Assembly (NCBI GenBank): GCA_937996665.1
Contig: CALKUU010000034.1
Coordinates: 1 to 64,000 of the forward strand
DNA length: 64,000 nt
DNA from: an uncultured Xenococcaceae cyanobacterium
GTDB lineage: Bacteria; Cyanobacteriota; Cyanobacteriia; Cyanobacteriales; Xenococcaceae
Reading direction: 5' to 3'
Shown: one piece after another, positions 1 through 8,173 of the stretch
How positions within the stretch are numbered: the stretch's first letter is position 1
Layout of the letters: the number at the start of each line of letters is the position of its first letter
Position numbers and translations under genes: made by a program
The notes under the pieces: model-generated
What the model was told of the DNA's origin: nothing
What the model saw: the letters and a program-made list of their open reading frames with translations, nothing else
Database searches by the model: none

Positions 1-402
<402 letters not shown>

Positions 403-404
403 GA

Positions 405-2072
405 ATGGAATTAATAGTTTATTGCTTACTGGCTTTAACACCTATTGCCACAGTATTTTTATTATTGGTCATTGCTAGACGGCCTGCTAAGCAAGCAATG
501 CCGATCGCTTATTTAGTAACCTCGGCGATCGCTATCCTTATTTGGCAAGTTCCTGGGCAAGTATTTGCTGCCTCCACTATTCAAGGGTTAGTGATGGCAG
601 CCGAAATTCTCTACATTATCTTTGGTGCGATTTTACTGTTAAATATTTTGAGAGAGTCAGGAGCGATCGCTACTATTCGTCAAGGATTGTTAGCTATTTC
701 TCCTGATAGACGCATTCAAGCAATTATCATCGTGTGGCTATTTGGCAGCTTTTTAGAAGGTGCTTCTGGTTTTGGCACACCTGCTGCTGTTTGTAGTCCC
801 TTGCTTGTTGCCTTGGGTTTCCCCGCCCTAGCAGCAGTAACGATCTCTCTGATTGCCAACAGTACTGCGGTGGTATTTGGAGCAGTGGGTATTCCTGTTT
901 CTTTAGGGATAAATACTGGTCTGGAGGGGACGCCGATTGTAACTGATTATCTTGCTAAACAACCTTACAACTACTCAGAATATTTCAGATTGATCGTGAT
1001 CAGGATTGGTGTACTTAATGGCATTATTGGTACTCTGATTCCCTTGTTAATGGTCTGTGTTTTAACTCGCTATTTTGGAGAACGTAAATCTTGGAGAGAA
1101 GGCTTTGAAGTCTTCTGGTTTGCTTTATTGGCGGGGTTAGCTTTTACTATTCCTTCTGCTCTGACTGCAATTTTTCTGGGCGCAGAATTTCCCTCTCTGA
1201 TTGGCGGTTTAGTGGGACTAGCGATCATTATTCCTCTAGCCCAGAAAAGGTTTTTGACACCCAAACAAGTCTGGGATTTTCCTCCTACCGAGGCTTGGGC
1301 AGATGAATGGTCTGGTAGCTTACAAGCATTAATTAGTAATAAAGGAAGAAACTTGACCCTAACATTAGCTTGGATACCATATGTTTTAGTCGGTTTGCTG
1401 TTAATGCTATCGAGATTATCTTGGCTACCCTTGCAAAAGCTGCTTAAAGAACCCAGTTTTAGCCTTGCTAACCTTTGGGGAACGGAAATTAGTACTAGTT
1501 CTCAACCTTTCTATTTACCAGGAACAATTTTTATTTTGGTGGCATTCCTCACGTATTTTTTACACCGCATGAATTGGAATTCGACCTTAAAAGCAACGAG
1601 AGAGGCTGCTTCAACTTTGTTGGGAACGGCTTTAGTTTTAGGAGCTGCGGTGCCGATGGCGAGAGTATTTATTAACTCTGGCTTTAATCAATCTGGACTT
1701 ACTAGTATGCCCGTAACTCTAGCTGATGGGATGTCAAGTTTAACTGGTAGTAGCTATCCTTTATTCTCACCTATTGTTGGTGCGATCGGCTCCTTTATTG
1801 CTGGTAGCGCTACGGTTAGTAACATGATGTTTTCTTTGTTTCAGTTTGGTGTCGCTGCTAAAATCGGTGTTTCTGGGGCAATTATTACTGCTTTGCAAGG
1901 AATTGGCGCGGCTGCGGGCAACATGATTTGTGTATCTAATATTGTTGCTGCTTTAGCGACAGTGGGTTTGGTCGGTTGTGAAGGGCTATTAATTCGTAGG
2001 GTTTTGTTACCTTTAGTCTATTATTTATTGGGCGCTGGAATTTTAGGAGCGATCGCAATTTACATCCTTTAA
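405..2072 (+). CDS. L-lactate permease family (LctP/LldP/GlcA) transporter
   Basis: A 555-residue polytopic inner-membrane protein, recognised as the lactate permease family, which imports lactate or glycolate by proton symport. Visible family features are the N-terminal hydrophobic pairs, the conserved stretch [17 protein letters not shown] near residue 110, and the C-terminal [21 protein letters not shown] region. The length matches the family. It starts 2 nt after ligA and is followed 92 nt later by a second carboxylate-type transporter on the same strand. In a cyanobacterium glycolate (a photorespiration product) is as plausible a substrate as lactate; that is an inference. The sequence alone does not settle the substrate. 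Confidence 0.9.
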   Translation: MELIVYCLLALTPIATVFLLLVIARRPAKQAMPIAYLVTSAIAILIWQVPGQVFAASTIQGLVMAAEILYIIFGAILLLNILRESGAIATIRQGLLAISPDRRIQAIIIVWLFGSFLEGASGFGTPAAVCSPLLVALGFPALAAVTISLIANSTAVVFGAVGIPVSLGINTGLEGTPIVTDYLAKQPYNYSEYFRLIVIRIGVLNGIIGTLIPLLMVCVLTRYFGERKSWREGFEVFWFALLAGLAFTIPSALTAIFLGAEFPSLIGGLVGLAIIIPLAQKRFLTPKQVWDFPPTEAWADEWSGSLQALISNKGRNLTLTLAWIPYVLVGLLLMLSRLSWLPLQKLLKEPSFSLANLWGTEISTSSQPFYLPGTIFILVAFLTYFLHRMNWNSTLKATREAASTLLGTALVLGAAVPMARVFINSGFNQSGLTSMPVTLADGMSSLTGSSYPLFSPIVGAIGSFIAGSATVSNMMFSLFQFGVAAKIGVSGAIITALQGIGAAAGNMICVSNIVAALATVGLVGCEGLLIRRVLLPLVYYLLGAGILGAIAIYIL

Positions 2073-2164
2073 ATAAAGCCGACAGCAACCTTATATCTAG
2101 TGAGATAATTGCCAATTTTGATCAGTCTATTTTTAGGGTCTATTTTTTTAGAAAAATTTAGTAT

Positions 2165-3682
2165 ATGAAATCCTCTCAGCAACCAACTCTTCTTAATAAA
2201 GCCTTGGGATGGGTGGAAAAAATCGGTAACAAATTGCCAGACCCGATTACGCTTTTTTTTCTGCTGGCAGTTATTACGATTGTTCTTAGCGCGATCGCTA
2301 ATGGTCTTAATCTCTCAGTAACTCATCCAGGCACAAAGGAAATAATTAGCGTAGTTTCGCTAATTACTCCTGCTAGTCTTCGCCAGATAGTTACCGAAGC
2401 AGTAGCCAATTTTGTTAACTATCCCCCCTTGGGAACAGTACTAGTGGCAATGTTGGGGGTAGGTGTTGCTGAGTCTTCAGGGTTGTTGTCGGCTCTGTTG
2501 CGCAGAAGTGTTTTATCTGCCCCTGCTGGGATTATTACCCCAGTAATTGTCTTTGCTGGGATTATGTCCAACTTAGCTAGTGATGCTGGTTATGTCGTAC
2601 TGACTCCTTTAGGGGCGTTGGTGTTTCTGGCTTTTGGTCGTCATCCTTTGGTGGGTTTGGCAGCAGCATTTGCAGGAGTATCTGGTGGTTTTAGTGCCAA
2701 CTTGATTGTTAGTTCTCTAGAACCTCTTTTGGCAGGAATTACCGAGGGTTCGGCACAATTAATCGATCCGAGTGTGACGGTTAATCCTCTTGCAAACTAT
2801 TACTTTATGGCAGCTTCAACAGTACTAATTACTCTAATTGGCTGGTACATCACAGATCGCATTGTTGAACCTCGTCTGGGTAGATATGAAGGTGAGCAAA
2901 ATTTAGCTATGGATAGTCTTAGCTCAGCCGAAAGAAAGGGTTTAAAGTGGGCAGGTTTAGCTTTGCTAGTCGGTGTGGCTTTTTTCCTGGTTCTGGTTTT
3001 GCCTGCTCAAGGAATTCTGCGCGACCCTGAGAATTTTACGATTGTGCCTTCACCTTTTTTCCAAGGGATTGTGCCAATTACGATGGTTCTGTTTTTGGTT
3101 CCCAGTATTGTTTATGGCAAAGTGACAGGCTCGATTCGCAACGATAAAGAGCTGGCTACTGCTTTGGCGGAGTCGATGAGCAGCATGGGTTACTATATTG
3201 CTCTTGCTTTTATGACGGCTCAGTTTCTCGCTTATTTTAAGTGGAGTAATCTGGGGATAATTTTAGCTATCCAAGGCGCGAATTTTCTGCAAGCGACTGG
3301 CTTTACTGGGTTGCCTTTGCTAGTTACTTTTATTTTGGTTAGTGCTTTTATCAACCTCTTTATTGGTTCGGCTTCAGCAAAGTGGAATCTGATTGCACCT
3401 GTGTTTGTGCCGATGTTGATGTTGGTGGGCTATTCTCCTGAGTTTACCCAGCTTGCCTATCGAATTGGTGATTCGACAACGAATATTATTACCCCCTTGA
3501 TGCCCTATTTCCCGGTGGTGGTAGCGATGGGTTGCAAGTATGACAAGGATCTAGGGATTGGTACTTTTGTCGCGATGATGTTGCCCTATTCAATCGCTTT
3601 TTTAGTTGGTTGGACAATCTTTTTTATGATTTGGTTTAGCTTGGGAATTCCCTTGGGGCCAGGGGCAAGTGTTTATCTTTGA
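2165..3682 (+). CDS. AbgT family transporter
   Basis: A 505-residue membrane protein of the AbgT family (p-aminobenzoyl-glutamate transporters; some members export sulfonamides). The opening GWVEKIGNKLPDPITLFFLL is characteristic, as are the PLGTVLVAMLGVGVAESSG segment and the late polar motif GDSTTNIITPLMPYFPV, which forms part of the substrate region in the family. About ten to twelve hydrophobic helices are apparent. It follows the lactate permease-like gene on the same strand with a 92-nt gap containing a short T-rich stretch. Family assignment is firm; the real substrate (a folate catabolite or a drug) is not determined by the sequence. Confidence 0.9.
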   Translation: MKSSQQPTLLNKALGWVEKIGNKLPDPITLFFLLAVITIVLSAIANGLNLSVTHPGTKEIISVVSLITPASLRQIVTEAVANFVNYPPLGTVLVAMLGVGVAESSGLLSALLRRSVLSAPAGIITPVIVFAGIMSNLASDAGYVVLTPLGALVFLAFGRHPLVGLAAAFAGVSGGFSANLIVSSLEPLLAGITEGSAQLIDPSVTVNPLANYYFMAASTVLITLIGWYITDRIVEPRLGRYEGEQNLAMDSLSSAERKGLKWAGLALLVGVAFFLVLVLPAQGILRDPENFTIVPSPFFQGIVPITMVLFLVPSIVYGKVTGSIRNDKELATALAESMSSMGYYIALAFMTAQFLAYFKWSNLGIILAIQGANFLQATGFTGLPLLVTFILVSAFINLFIGSASAKWNLIAPVFVPMLMLVGYSPEFTQLAYRIGDSTTNIITPLMPYFPVVVAMGCKYDKDLGIGTFVAMMLPYSIAFLVGWTIFFMIWFSLGIPLGPGASVYL

Positions 3683-4092
3683 TTGGGGGCGTTGTTGATT
3701 TGAGGAGTGACGCATTAAATAAAATTGTTTGTTGTTAATTGTGCATTGTTAATTGTGAATGGTATTTGGAAAAATCTTACTTACTACCTCATAACCACTT
3801 AAATTTACTAGAATTTTTGAGTTTTAGTTCTTTTATGTAGTCGTGAAATCCAACTTTGATATCACTAGATTTATTTTTGAAGCGAATTCTTACTTATAGA
3901 AGCTGGCAACTTTTTTCTAAGCCTACCAATCGATACGGCAGGGGTTTCCCAAGGGATACCGCTTCGCATATGGGGAGGTCGTAATCCTCCCCAATATCTG
4001 GGAGCGACCCTGCGTCGTTTTACGGCGCAAAGGAATGCGCGAGAAGGGGTGCGGGGGAATAATCCCCCGATTGATTCGGGATTTAATCAAGA
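3683..4092. other. Gene-free 410-bp spacer with short repeats and hairpins
   Basis: No credible ORF is present. The stretch lies between the convergent abgT-like (+) and GT39-like (-) genes. It opens with a 12-bp direct repeat (TTGTTAATTGTG at 3732 and 3746, period 14 bp), a common kind of cyanobacterial intergenic repeat. Its last 190 bp are GC-richer and structured: GGGGAGG..CCTCCCC around 3972-3992 and CGGGGG..CCCCCG around 4052-4069. This half looks like a small non-autonomous repeat element rather than a promoter region. Confidence 0.6.
3972..4069. repeat. Structured GC-rich intergenic element with two hairpins
   Basis: Two hairpins can be read directly. One has a 7-bp stem GGGGAGG/CCTCCCC with a 7-nt loop. 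The other has a 6-bp stem CGGGGG/CCCCCG with a 6-nt loop. Between them is a further GCG-rich patch with weak pairing. The composition differs sharply from the AT-rich flank. Either hairpin could end transcripts, but neither is followed by a clear U-run. A palindromic repeat element is the more natural reading. Copy number in the genome is unknown. Confidence 0.45.
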
Positions 4093-5664
4093 TTAATTAT
4101 TCAACTCGTAAAAATAGGCTTCAGCTCCAGCTTGGGAAAACAAGTCTTTTCTATTTCCAACTTGATCAAGATAATCCCTAATTTCCTGGCGTTCTTTGGA
4201 GTCAGCACGAACGATAAACCAAACTGGATAACCTTGCAGTGGTTGCAGATCGATCGCTAATCTACGCTGTTTGTCAGCTAGGGTTGTTTTCTTGTCATCA
4301 AAATCAACTGTTCCCTTGGTGTAGTCAAGGTTTTGATAACCATTCAACTCCAGATAATAATCAAAAGCCCGATTACCCTGCTCATAAACATAGATCTTTC
4401 CTCCTAGTTGCACCTGCTCTGCTACATAAGCAATGACTGGTCTGATTTCGTGTTTTTGCTCAGGCTGAAAAATAAAGTTACTAGCTCGATAGAGGTTGGT
4501 AAACACCAAACTGTAAAGACAGACAATTCCGAGTAGTCCAGATAAAGCTATTAACCAAGGGCGTTTTCGAGAACTAATTTGCTTGAGGTTAGAGATCTTT
4601 TCTAATAAGAAAGCAATTCCCTCGGCGATAATCATGATTGCTAAGGGGGCAAGAAAGAGAACTAGGCGATCGCGGAAAGGATATTTATGAAGATAGGCAG
4701 CAATAATCGTGGCAACAAAAGGAGAAATTAGCGCCAGCCAGATAGTGCGCCGAGTCTGGTAGCAAACTACACAACCCACAACAAAAGCAAAGATCCCAAT
4801 GCCATCAGTGATGCCCCGAAAGCCGAGGGGATGATAGAAAAACTTACCCAAAGCATCGAGTAACCAGACAATATCCACCCAAGAACTAGGATATCTGGGC
4901 GCCCAAGAAGCACTAAGATCTTGATTGCTAAGGGTATTAACAATCGTCAACCAGTAAAACAAACCAAAACTAACAAGCCAGCTTAAATAAATTGGTAAGC
5001 GATTAACCAAAGTTTGACGCAGATATCTTTTCTTGATGGTTAATAAGTTCCAGCCTTCCAAGCCTGCAAGCATAAAAATTGAAGGGTAAGAAAACCAGAT
5101 TGCCAAGCTGCCTAAACAGGCAAGTCCTAGGATTTGTTTGCTGGATAAAATCTGTCGGTGAGCTTTAACTAGTACCCAAAAGATAAGCAGGGATATGGCA
5201 ACATCGCTAGAGTAGGGTTTTAATTCAGTAGAAAAATAAAGCAAGTAGCGACCACAGGCAAAAAGAGCGATCGCGATGGGGGCAGCAAGAGCAGAACTAT
5301 ATTTACGGACTAGGCGATAGAACAAAACCAAGGATGCAATGCTGGCAAGAAAGGGAACTAACCGCAGTGCATATTCCCCATCATTCCAAAGCTGAGTTAT
5401 TAGTTTTTCTAGCCAAAGAAATCCGAGGGGAGCAGCCTGATTATTATCGAGGGTTTGGGTTAATTCTGAATAAGAGCGGTTAATGATGTTGAGCGCAAGA
5501 TCTACTTCATCACCCCAGAGCGATCGGTTACTAAGGTATTGGATTGTGCGAACTACAAGACCAAGGAAAACTAGGCAAAGGCTGAGATAATTGCCAATCT
5601 TGAACCATCTTGTTCTGGGTTGCTTATTCTTGTTGTCTAACGAAGAATTTTCTTCTAGTTTCAC
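4093..5664 (-). CDS. ArnT/GT39-like membrane glycosyltransferase
   Basis: A 523-residue polytopic protein resembling the dolichyl-phosphate-mannose mannosyltransferase/ArnT superfamily (GT-C fold). These enzymes transfer a sugar from a polyprenyl-phosphate carrier on the periplasmic side. After the first transmembrane helix comes an acidic motif (SLWGDEVDLA, near residue 50), the position of the catalytic Asp/Glu of GT-C enzymes. Around ten further hydrophobic helices follow, and the last 100 residues form a soluble domain. The start codon is GTG; no upstream ATG fits better. It stands alone. The acceptor may be a polysaccharide or glycolipid and cannot be deduced. Confidence 0.75.
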   Translation of the reverse strand: MKLEENSSLDNKNKQPRTRWFKIGNYLSLCLVFLGLVVRTIQYLSNRSLWGDEVDLALNIINRSYSELTQTLDNNQAAPLGFLWLEKLITQLWNDGEYALRLVPFLASIASLVLFYRLVRKYSSALAAPIAIALFACGRYLLYFSTELKPYSSDVAISLLIFWVLVKAHRQILSSKQILGLACLGSLAIWFSYPSIFMLAGLEGWNLLTIKKRYLRQTLVNRLPIYLSWLVSFGLFYWLTIVNTLSNQDLSASWAPRYPSSWVDIVWLLDALGKFFYHPLGFRGITDGIGIFAFVVGCVVCYQTRRTIWLALISPFVATIIAAYLHKYPFRDRLVLFLAPLAIMIIAEGIAFLLEKISNLKQISSRKRPWLIALSGLLGIVCLYSLVFTNLYRASNFIFQPEQKHEIRPVIAYVAEQVQLGGKIYVYEQGNRAFDYYLELNGYQNLDYTKGTVDFDDKKTTLADKQRRLAIDLQPLQGYPVWFIVRADSKERQEIRDYLDQVGNRKDLFSQAGAEAYFYELNN

Positions 5665-5852
5665 TTGCTTATCTGCTCAATATTTCCGCTAATATTCGAG
5701 GTTTATGATATTTCATTCTTGAATTTAAGGGAATAAATTAGCAAGTTTTGGAAAAGTAAAAGGTGATCGCTCTAACTAAAACAAAACAACTCTGAGAATC
5801 TTCGATTGATAATTGATGTACCATATAAGATACAGTTAGGAGAGGAAAGATA

Positions 5853-6203
5853 TTGAAAAGACTACCAGCTAGGTTTTTTCGCTCCTTGGGAGGTGTAGAG
5901 CCGGTTAAAGATTGGCTGAAAACCCTGAATCGCGAAGATTGTCGCTTGATTGGTAGTGATATCAAAGATGTAGAGTTTAGTTTTCCCATTGGATTGCCCT
6001 TGTGTCGATCTCTTTCGGGTTACAAGGATCTTTGGGAGATCAGGAGCAAGATAACTGGGGGCAAAATTGCGCGGGTTATTTTCTACATTAGTGGTGGCGA
6101 GATGATTTTGTTGCATGGTTTTATCAAAAAGTCCCAAAAAACACCAAAAAAAGAAATAGATTTAGCTATCAAACGTCAAAAGGAATACCAAAGATATGAG
6201 TAA
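5853..6203 (+). CDS. Type II toxin, RelE/HigB (phage Gp49-like) family
   Basis: A 116-residue basic protein of the Gp49-like/HigB branch of the RelE superfamily, which are ribosome-dependent mRNA interferases. Typical features are the central LWEIRSKITGGKIARVIFYI strand pair and the ILLHGFIKKSQKTPKKEID stretch, in which the family carries its basic active-site residues. The start is TTG, supported by a purine-rich site (AGGAGAGG) just upstream. Its 3' end overlaps the downstream HTH gene by 8 nt, the usual toxin-first layout of higBA-type operons. It is the first module of the accessory island. A Gp49-like toxin is well supported; the exact subfamily name is not. Confidence 0.85.
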   Translation: MKRLPARFFRSLGGVEPVKDWLKTLNREDCRLIGSDIKDVEFSFPIGLPLCRSLSGYKDLWEIRSKITGGKIARVIFYISGGEMILLHGFIKKSQKTPKKEIDLAIKRQKEYQRYE

Positions 6204-6480
6204 TAATCCTTGCATTGGATCTAGTTTCGATGATTTTTTAAAAGAAGAGAGTCTGTACGAAGAATGCAGCGCCATAGCGCTTAAGCGAGTCCTAGCCCGT
6301 CAGCTAACCGAAGAAATGCAACGGCAAAACTTAACTAAAACTGAGATGGCGAAGCAGATGCAGACATCGCGGGCGCAGTTAGATAGATTGCTTGACCCAG
6401 AAAAGACGGGGGTAAGTCTGGAAACTATTACTAGAGCCGCGACGGTTGTAGGTCGCCAAGTAAGGATCGAGTTGGTTTAA
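6196..6480 (+). CDS. XRE/HigA-like helix-turn-helix antitoxin
   Basis: A 94-residue protein with a single HTH domain at about residues 35-90 (LTKTEMAKQMQTSRAQLDRL). This is the usual antitoxin partner of Gp49/HigB toxins: it binds and neutralises the toxin and represses the shared promoter. The ATG lies inside the last codons of the toxin gene (8-nt overlap), indicating translational coupling. The fold and the coupling are seen directly; partner binding is inferred from the family. No second copy of its likely operator was identified upstream. Confidence 0.85.
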   Translation: MSNNPCIGSSFDDFLKEESLYEECSAIALKRVLARQLTEEMQRQNLTKTEMAKQMQTSRAQLDRLLDPEKTGVSLETITRAATVVGRQVRIELV

Positions 6481-6771
6481 TCCTACACATTGTTATTTTT
6501 GTGACAACCAATCTTCTAACTTTGCTAATTAGATCCATTTTCTTGCCATGACTAAAATATCCAATCCCAAACGGGATTATCAAATTTAGATTTACTTGAG
6601 TTTTCAACAACCACTAACAAAACAATCTAATTTAGAGATATTCAATTGCTTCAGTGAAATTGAACTTATTAAATTACTGCTAATTCGCCTTCTTCAAGAA
6701 CAATTTTCCTAAGAACGATCGCCGTAAGTTCCGTAAATCATATTTTCTAAGATGCTATTTAAGTTAGGAAG
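6481..6771. other. 291-bp spacer between two toxin-antitoxin modules
   Basis: AT-rich, with no complete ORF of convincing quality. On the minus strand a short open stretch ends in EGELAVI before a stop, but it has no start and is only about 22 codons, so it may be a decayed gene tail. A weak inverted repeat (AATCCC/GGGATT with a 4-nt loop) sits near 6563-6578, too short to call a terminator. Confidence 0.4.
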
Positions 6772-7113
6772 TTAGCCTAACTCTGCCAAAATTTGTTCAA
6801 TGTCTTGGCGCAGACTGCCAAGTTTATTTTGCACAATATCCCAAACAATTTGGTCATCAATCGTAAAGTAAGCATGGGCGATGATATCTCTAAGTCCAGC
6901 TATCTTTCGCCATTCTACTTGAGGATAGCGATCGCGGATTTCTAGAGGGATATTTTTCACTGCTTCGCCAATGATCTGAAGATTATGTACCACCGCATCA
7001 AAAGTTAGCTCGTCATTAACCAACTGCTCGTAACTCATTGACGTTGTGTAGCGTTCGATTTTACGGATGCTTTGGAGAATGTCAGTCAAGTAAAGCTTTA
7101 GGCTACGTGACAT
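6772..7113 (-). CDS. hepT: HepT-like toxin (DUF86), MntA-HepT system
   Basis: A 113-residue all-helical HEPN-fold protein. The catalytic HEPN motif R-X4-H-X-Y is present as RDIIAHAY near residue 75. HepT proteins are RNases; in the characterised system the partner MntA inactivates them by adding AMP to the tyrosine of this motif. The gene follows mntA on the same strand with an 11-nt overlap, the conserved order and coupling. Nothing is missing: full length and intact motif. The pair is common in cyanobacteria and is the second module of the island. Confidence 0.92.
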   Translation of the reverse strand: MSRSLKLYLTDILQSIRKIERYTTSMSYEQLVNDELTFDAVVHNLQIIGEAVKNIPLEIRDRYPQVEWRKIAGLRDIIAHAYFTIDDQIVWDIVQNKLGSLRQDIEQILAELG

Positions 7114-7408
7114 AGATTGCTTCTTGTAGGACTTTTTGACTAATTTCTGGTTTTAAAGATCGTTTTGTAACCAAATCTACAGGAACTTGAAACAAGTCTT
7201 CTAAAAAAAATTTCAACTCCATGTAACTATCAAAAGTAGATGCACCTTCAAACTCCACTAAAAAATCAAGGTCACTTTCAGGCGTAGCGCGATCGCTAGC
7301 AACAGAACCGAATAAGGCTAGAGAATGAACGCCAAAGCTCTTAATTTTCTGATGTTGTTGAGTCAGGGTTTTGACAATATCATCGGATTTGAGTTTCTGG
7401 GAAGTCAT
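7103..7408 (-). CDS. mntA: MntA-like nucleotidyltransferase antitoxin
   Basis: A 101-residue minimal nucleotidyltransferase of the DNA polymerase beta superfamily. The signature GS-X9-D-X-D reads GSVASDRATPESDLDFLVEF near residue 34, supplying the metal-binding aspartates. In the known MntA-HepT system this enzyme detoxifies HepT by AMPylation of its R-X4-H-X-Y tyrosine. It starts with ATG and overlaps hepT downstream. Assignment rests on the intact motif and the adjacency of a HEPN toxin. Confidence 0.92.
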   Translation of the reverse strand: MTSQKLKSDDIVKTLTQQHQKIKSFGVHSLALFGSVASDRATPESDLDFLVEFEGASTFDSYMELKFFLEDLFQVPVDLVTKRSLKPEISQKVLQEAIYVT

Positions 7409-7499
7409 TTATAAAGTAGTCTCGAAAGTAGTCTCGGATTTTATCAATATTGTAGTTTAGGCTGGATAGAGTATGTAAGGCGATCGCTCTACTCAACCT

Positions 7500-8063
7500 C
7501 TAACTAATATTTAAAAGTCGCTCAACATTTACATTAATCTCAGGAAAAGCAATTGGCTTAATAACCCCAGTAGTTAACTCTTGCTGAACTTGATAGGAAT
7601 TATTTTCTAAGTCTCTAAATAGCCACAGCTTATTATTCACCAAATCAATTACCCAATATTCCCCAATGCCATTGCGACCATAAGTGACAGATTTATCGTT
7701 GACAGATTTATCGTTTAAATCTTTAGCTAAAGTCTTATTCGCGATTTCTACCAACCAATAAACATCCTGCGAATAGGGATGACGTGAAATGTATTGAGTA
7801 TAAGGAGCAGAAACAACTGCAATATCAGGCTCTGGTTCGGAATTATCGAGGGTAATAGGATGCGCTTCCCTTACTATTGCCAAGTTACCTAATAAATTTC
7901 TTAGATAGTCAGCCACCGAGTAATTAACACTTGAATGCAAGGGACTCTCTGGACTCATACTTACAATTTCTCCCTCTAATAGCTCCACAGATTTATCCGC
8001 AAAAACTCCCGATTCAACTATTTGATGATAATCTGCGACAGACCACTTGTATAAGGTTTTCAT
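7500..8063 (-). CDS. Uma2 family (DUF820) PD-(D/E)XK nuclease-like protein
   Basis: A Uma2 family protein of 187 residues when started at the ATG at 8063; the ORF track begins two codons earlier at a TTG. Family marks are the N-terminal YKWSVADYHQIVESGVFA, the acidic EPEPDIAVV, VYWLVEIANKTLAKD, and the GIGEYWVIDL block. This fold belongs to the PD-(D/E)XK nuclease superfamily. Uma2 genes are heavily amplified in cyanobacteria and their biological role is unsettled. Next to the nuclease motif is an unusual in-frame tandem duplication (NDKSV twice) produced by a perfect 15-bp repeat. It stands alone, with no partner gene. Confidence 0.85.
   Translation of the reverse strand: MKTLYKWSVADYHQIVESGVFADKSVELLEGEIVSMSPESPLHSSVNYSVADYLRNLLGNLAIVREAHPITLDNSEPEPDIAVVSAPYTQYISRHPYSQDVYWLVEIANKTLAKDLNDKSVNDKSVTYGRNGIGEYWVIDLVNNKLWLFRDLENNSYQVQQELTTGVIKPIAFPEINVNVERLLNIS
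7686..7715 (-). repeat. Perfect 15-bp tandem duplication inside the Uma2 gene
   Basis: GACAGATTTATCGTT occurs twice in a row. Being 15 bp it keeps the frame and doubles the peptide NDKSV in the loop that in the family carries the catalytic Lys and leads to the tyrosine. It looks like recent slippage. Confidence 0.8.
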
Positions 8064-8126
8064 CCCCAAGCCCTCGACCTAATTAATTACATATATCAAT
8101 TATCACTCAATGTTAGCAGTGGCATC

Positions 8127-8150
8127 AAAAAAGGTGGGATAGACCCACCC
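8127..8150 (-). terminator. Rho-independent terminator after the oligopeptidase gene
   Basis: Read on the minus strand, 24 nt after the peptidase stop codon, is a GGTGGG/CCCACC stem with a 5-nt loop, followed by a run of six T. It is a compact, convincing intrinsic terminator for the minus-strand gene. Confidence 0.8.
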
Positions 8151-8173
8151 ATTAGTTAGAATTACAGCACTTA

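Noticed and set aside
1070-1264. Minus-strand ORF inside the lactate permease gene
   Set aside because: Shadow of a clearly coding frame, as are most track entries overlapping named genes (for example 25282, 56826, 17155, 46069).
6656-6730. Minus-strand gene-tail-like frame ending EGELAVI
   Set aside because: Only about 22 codons between stops and without a start; too short to distinguish from chance.
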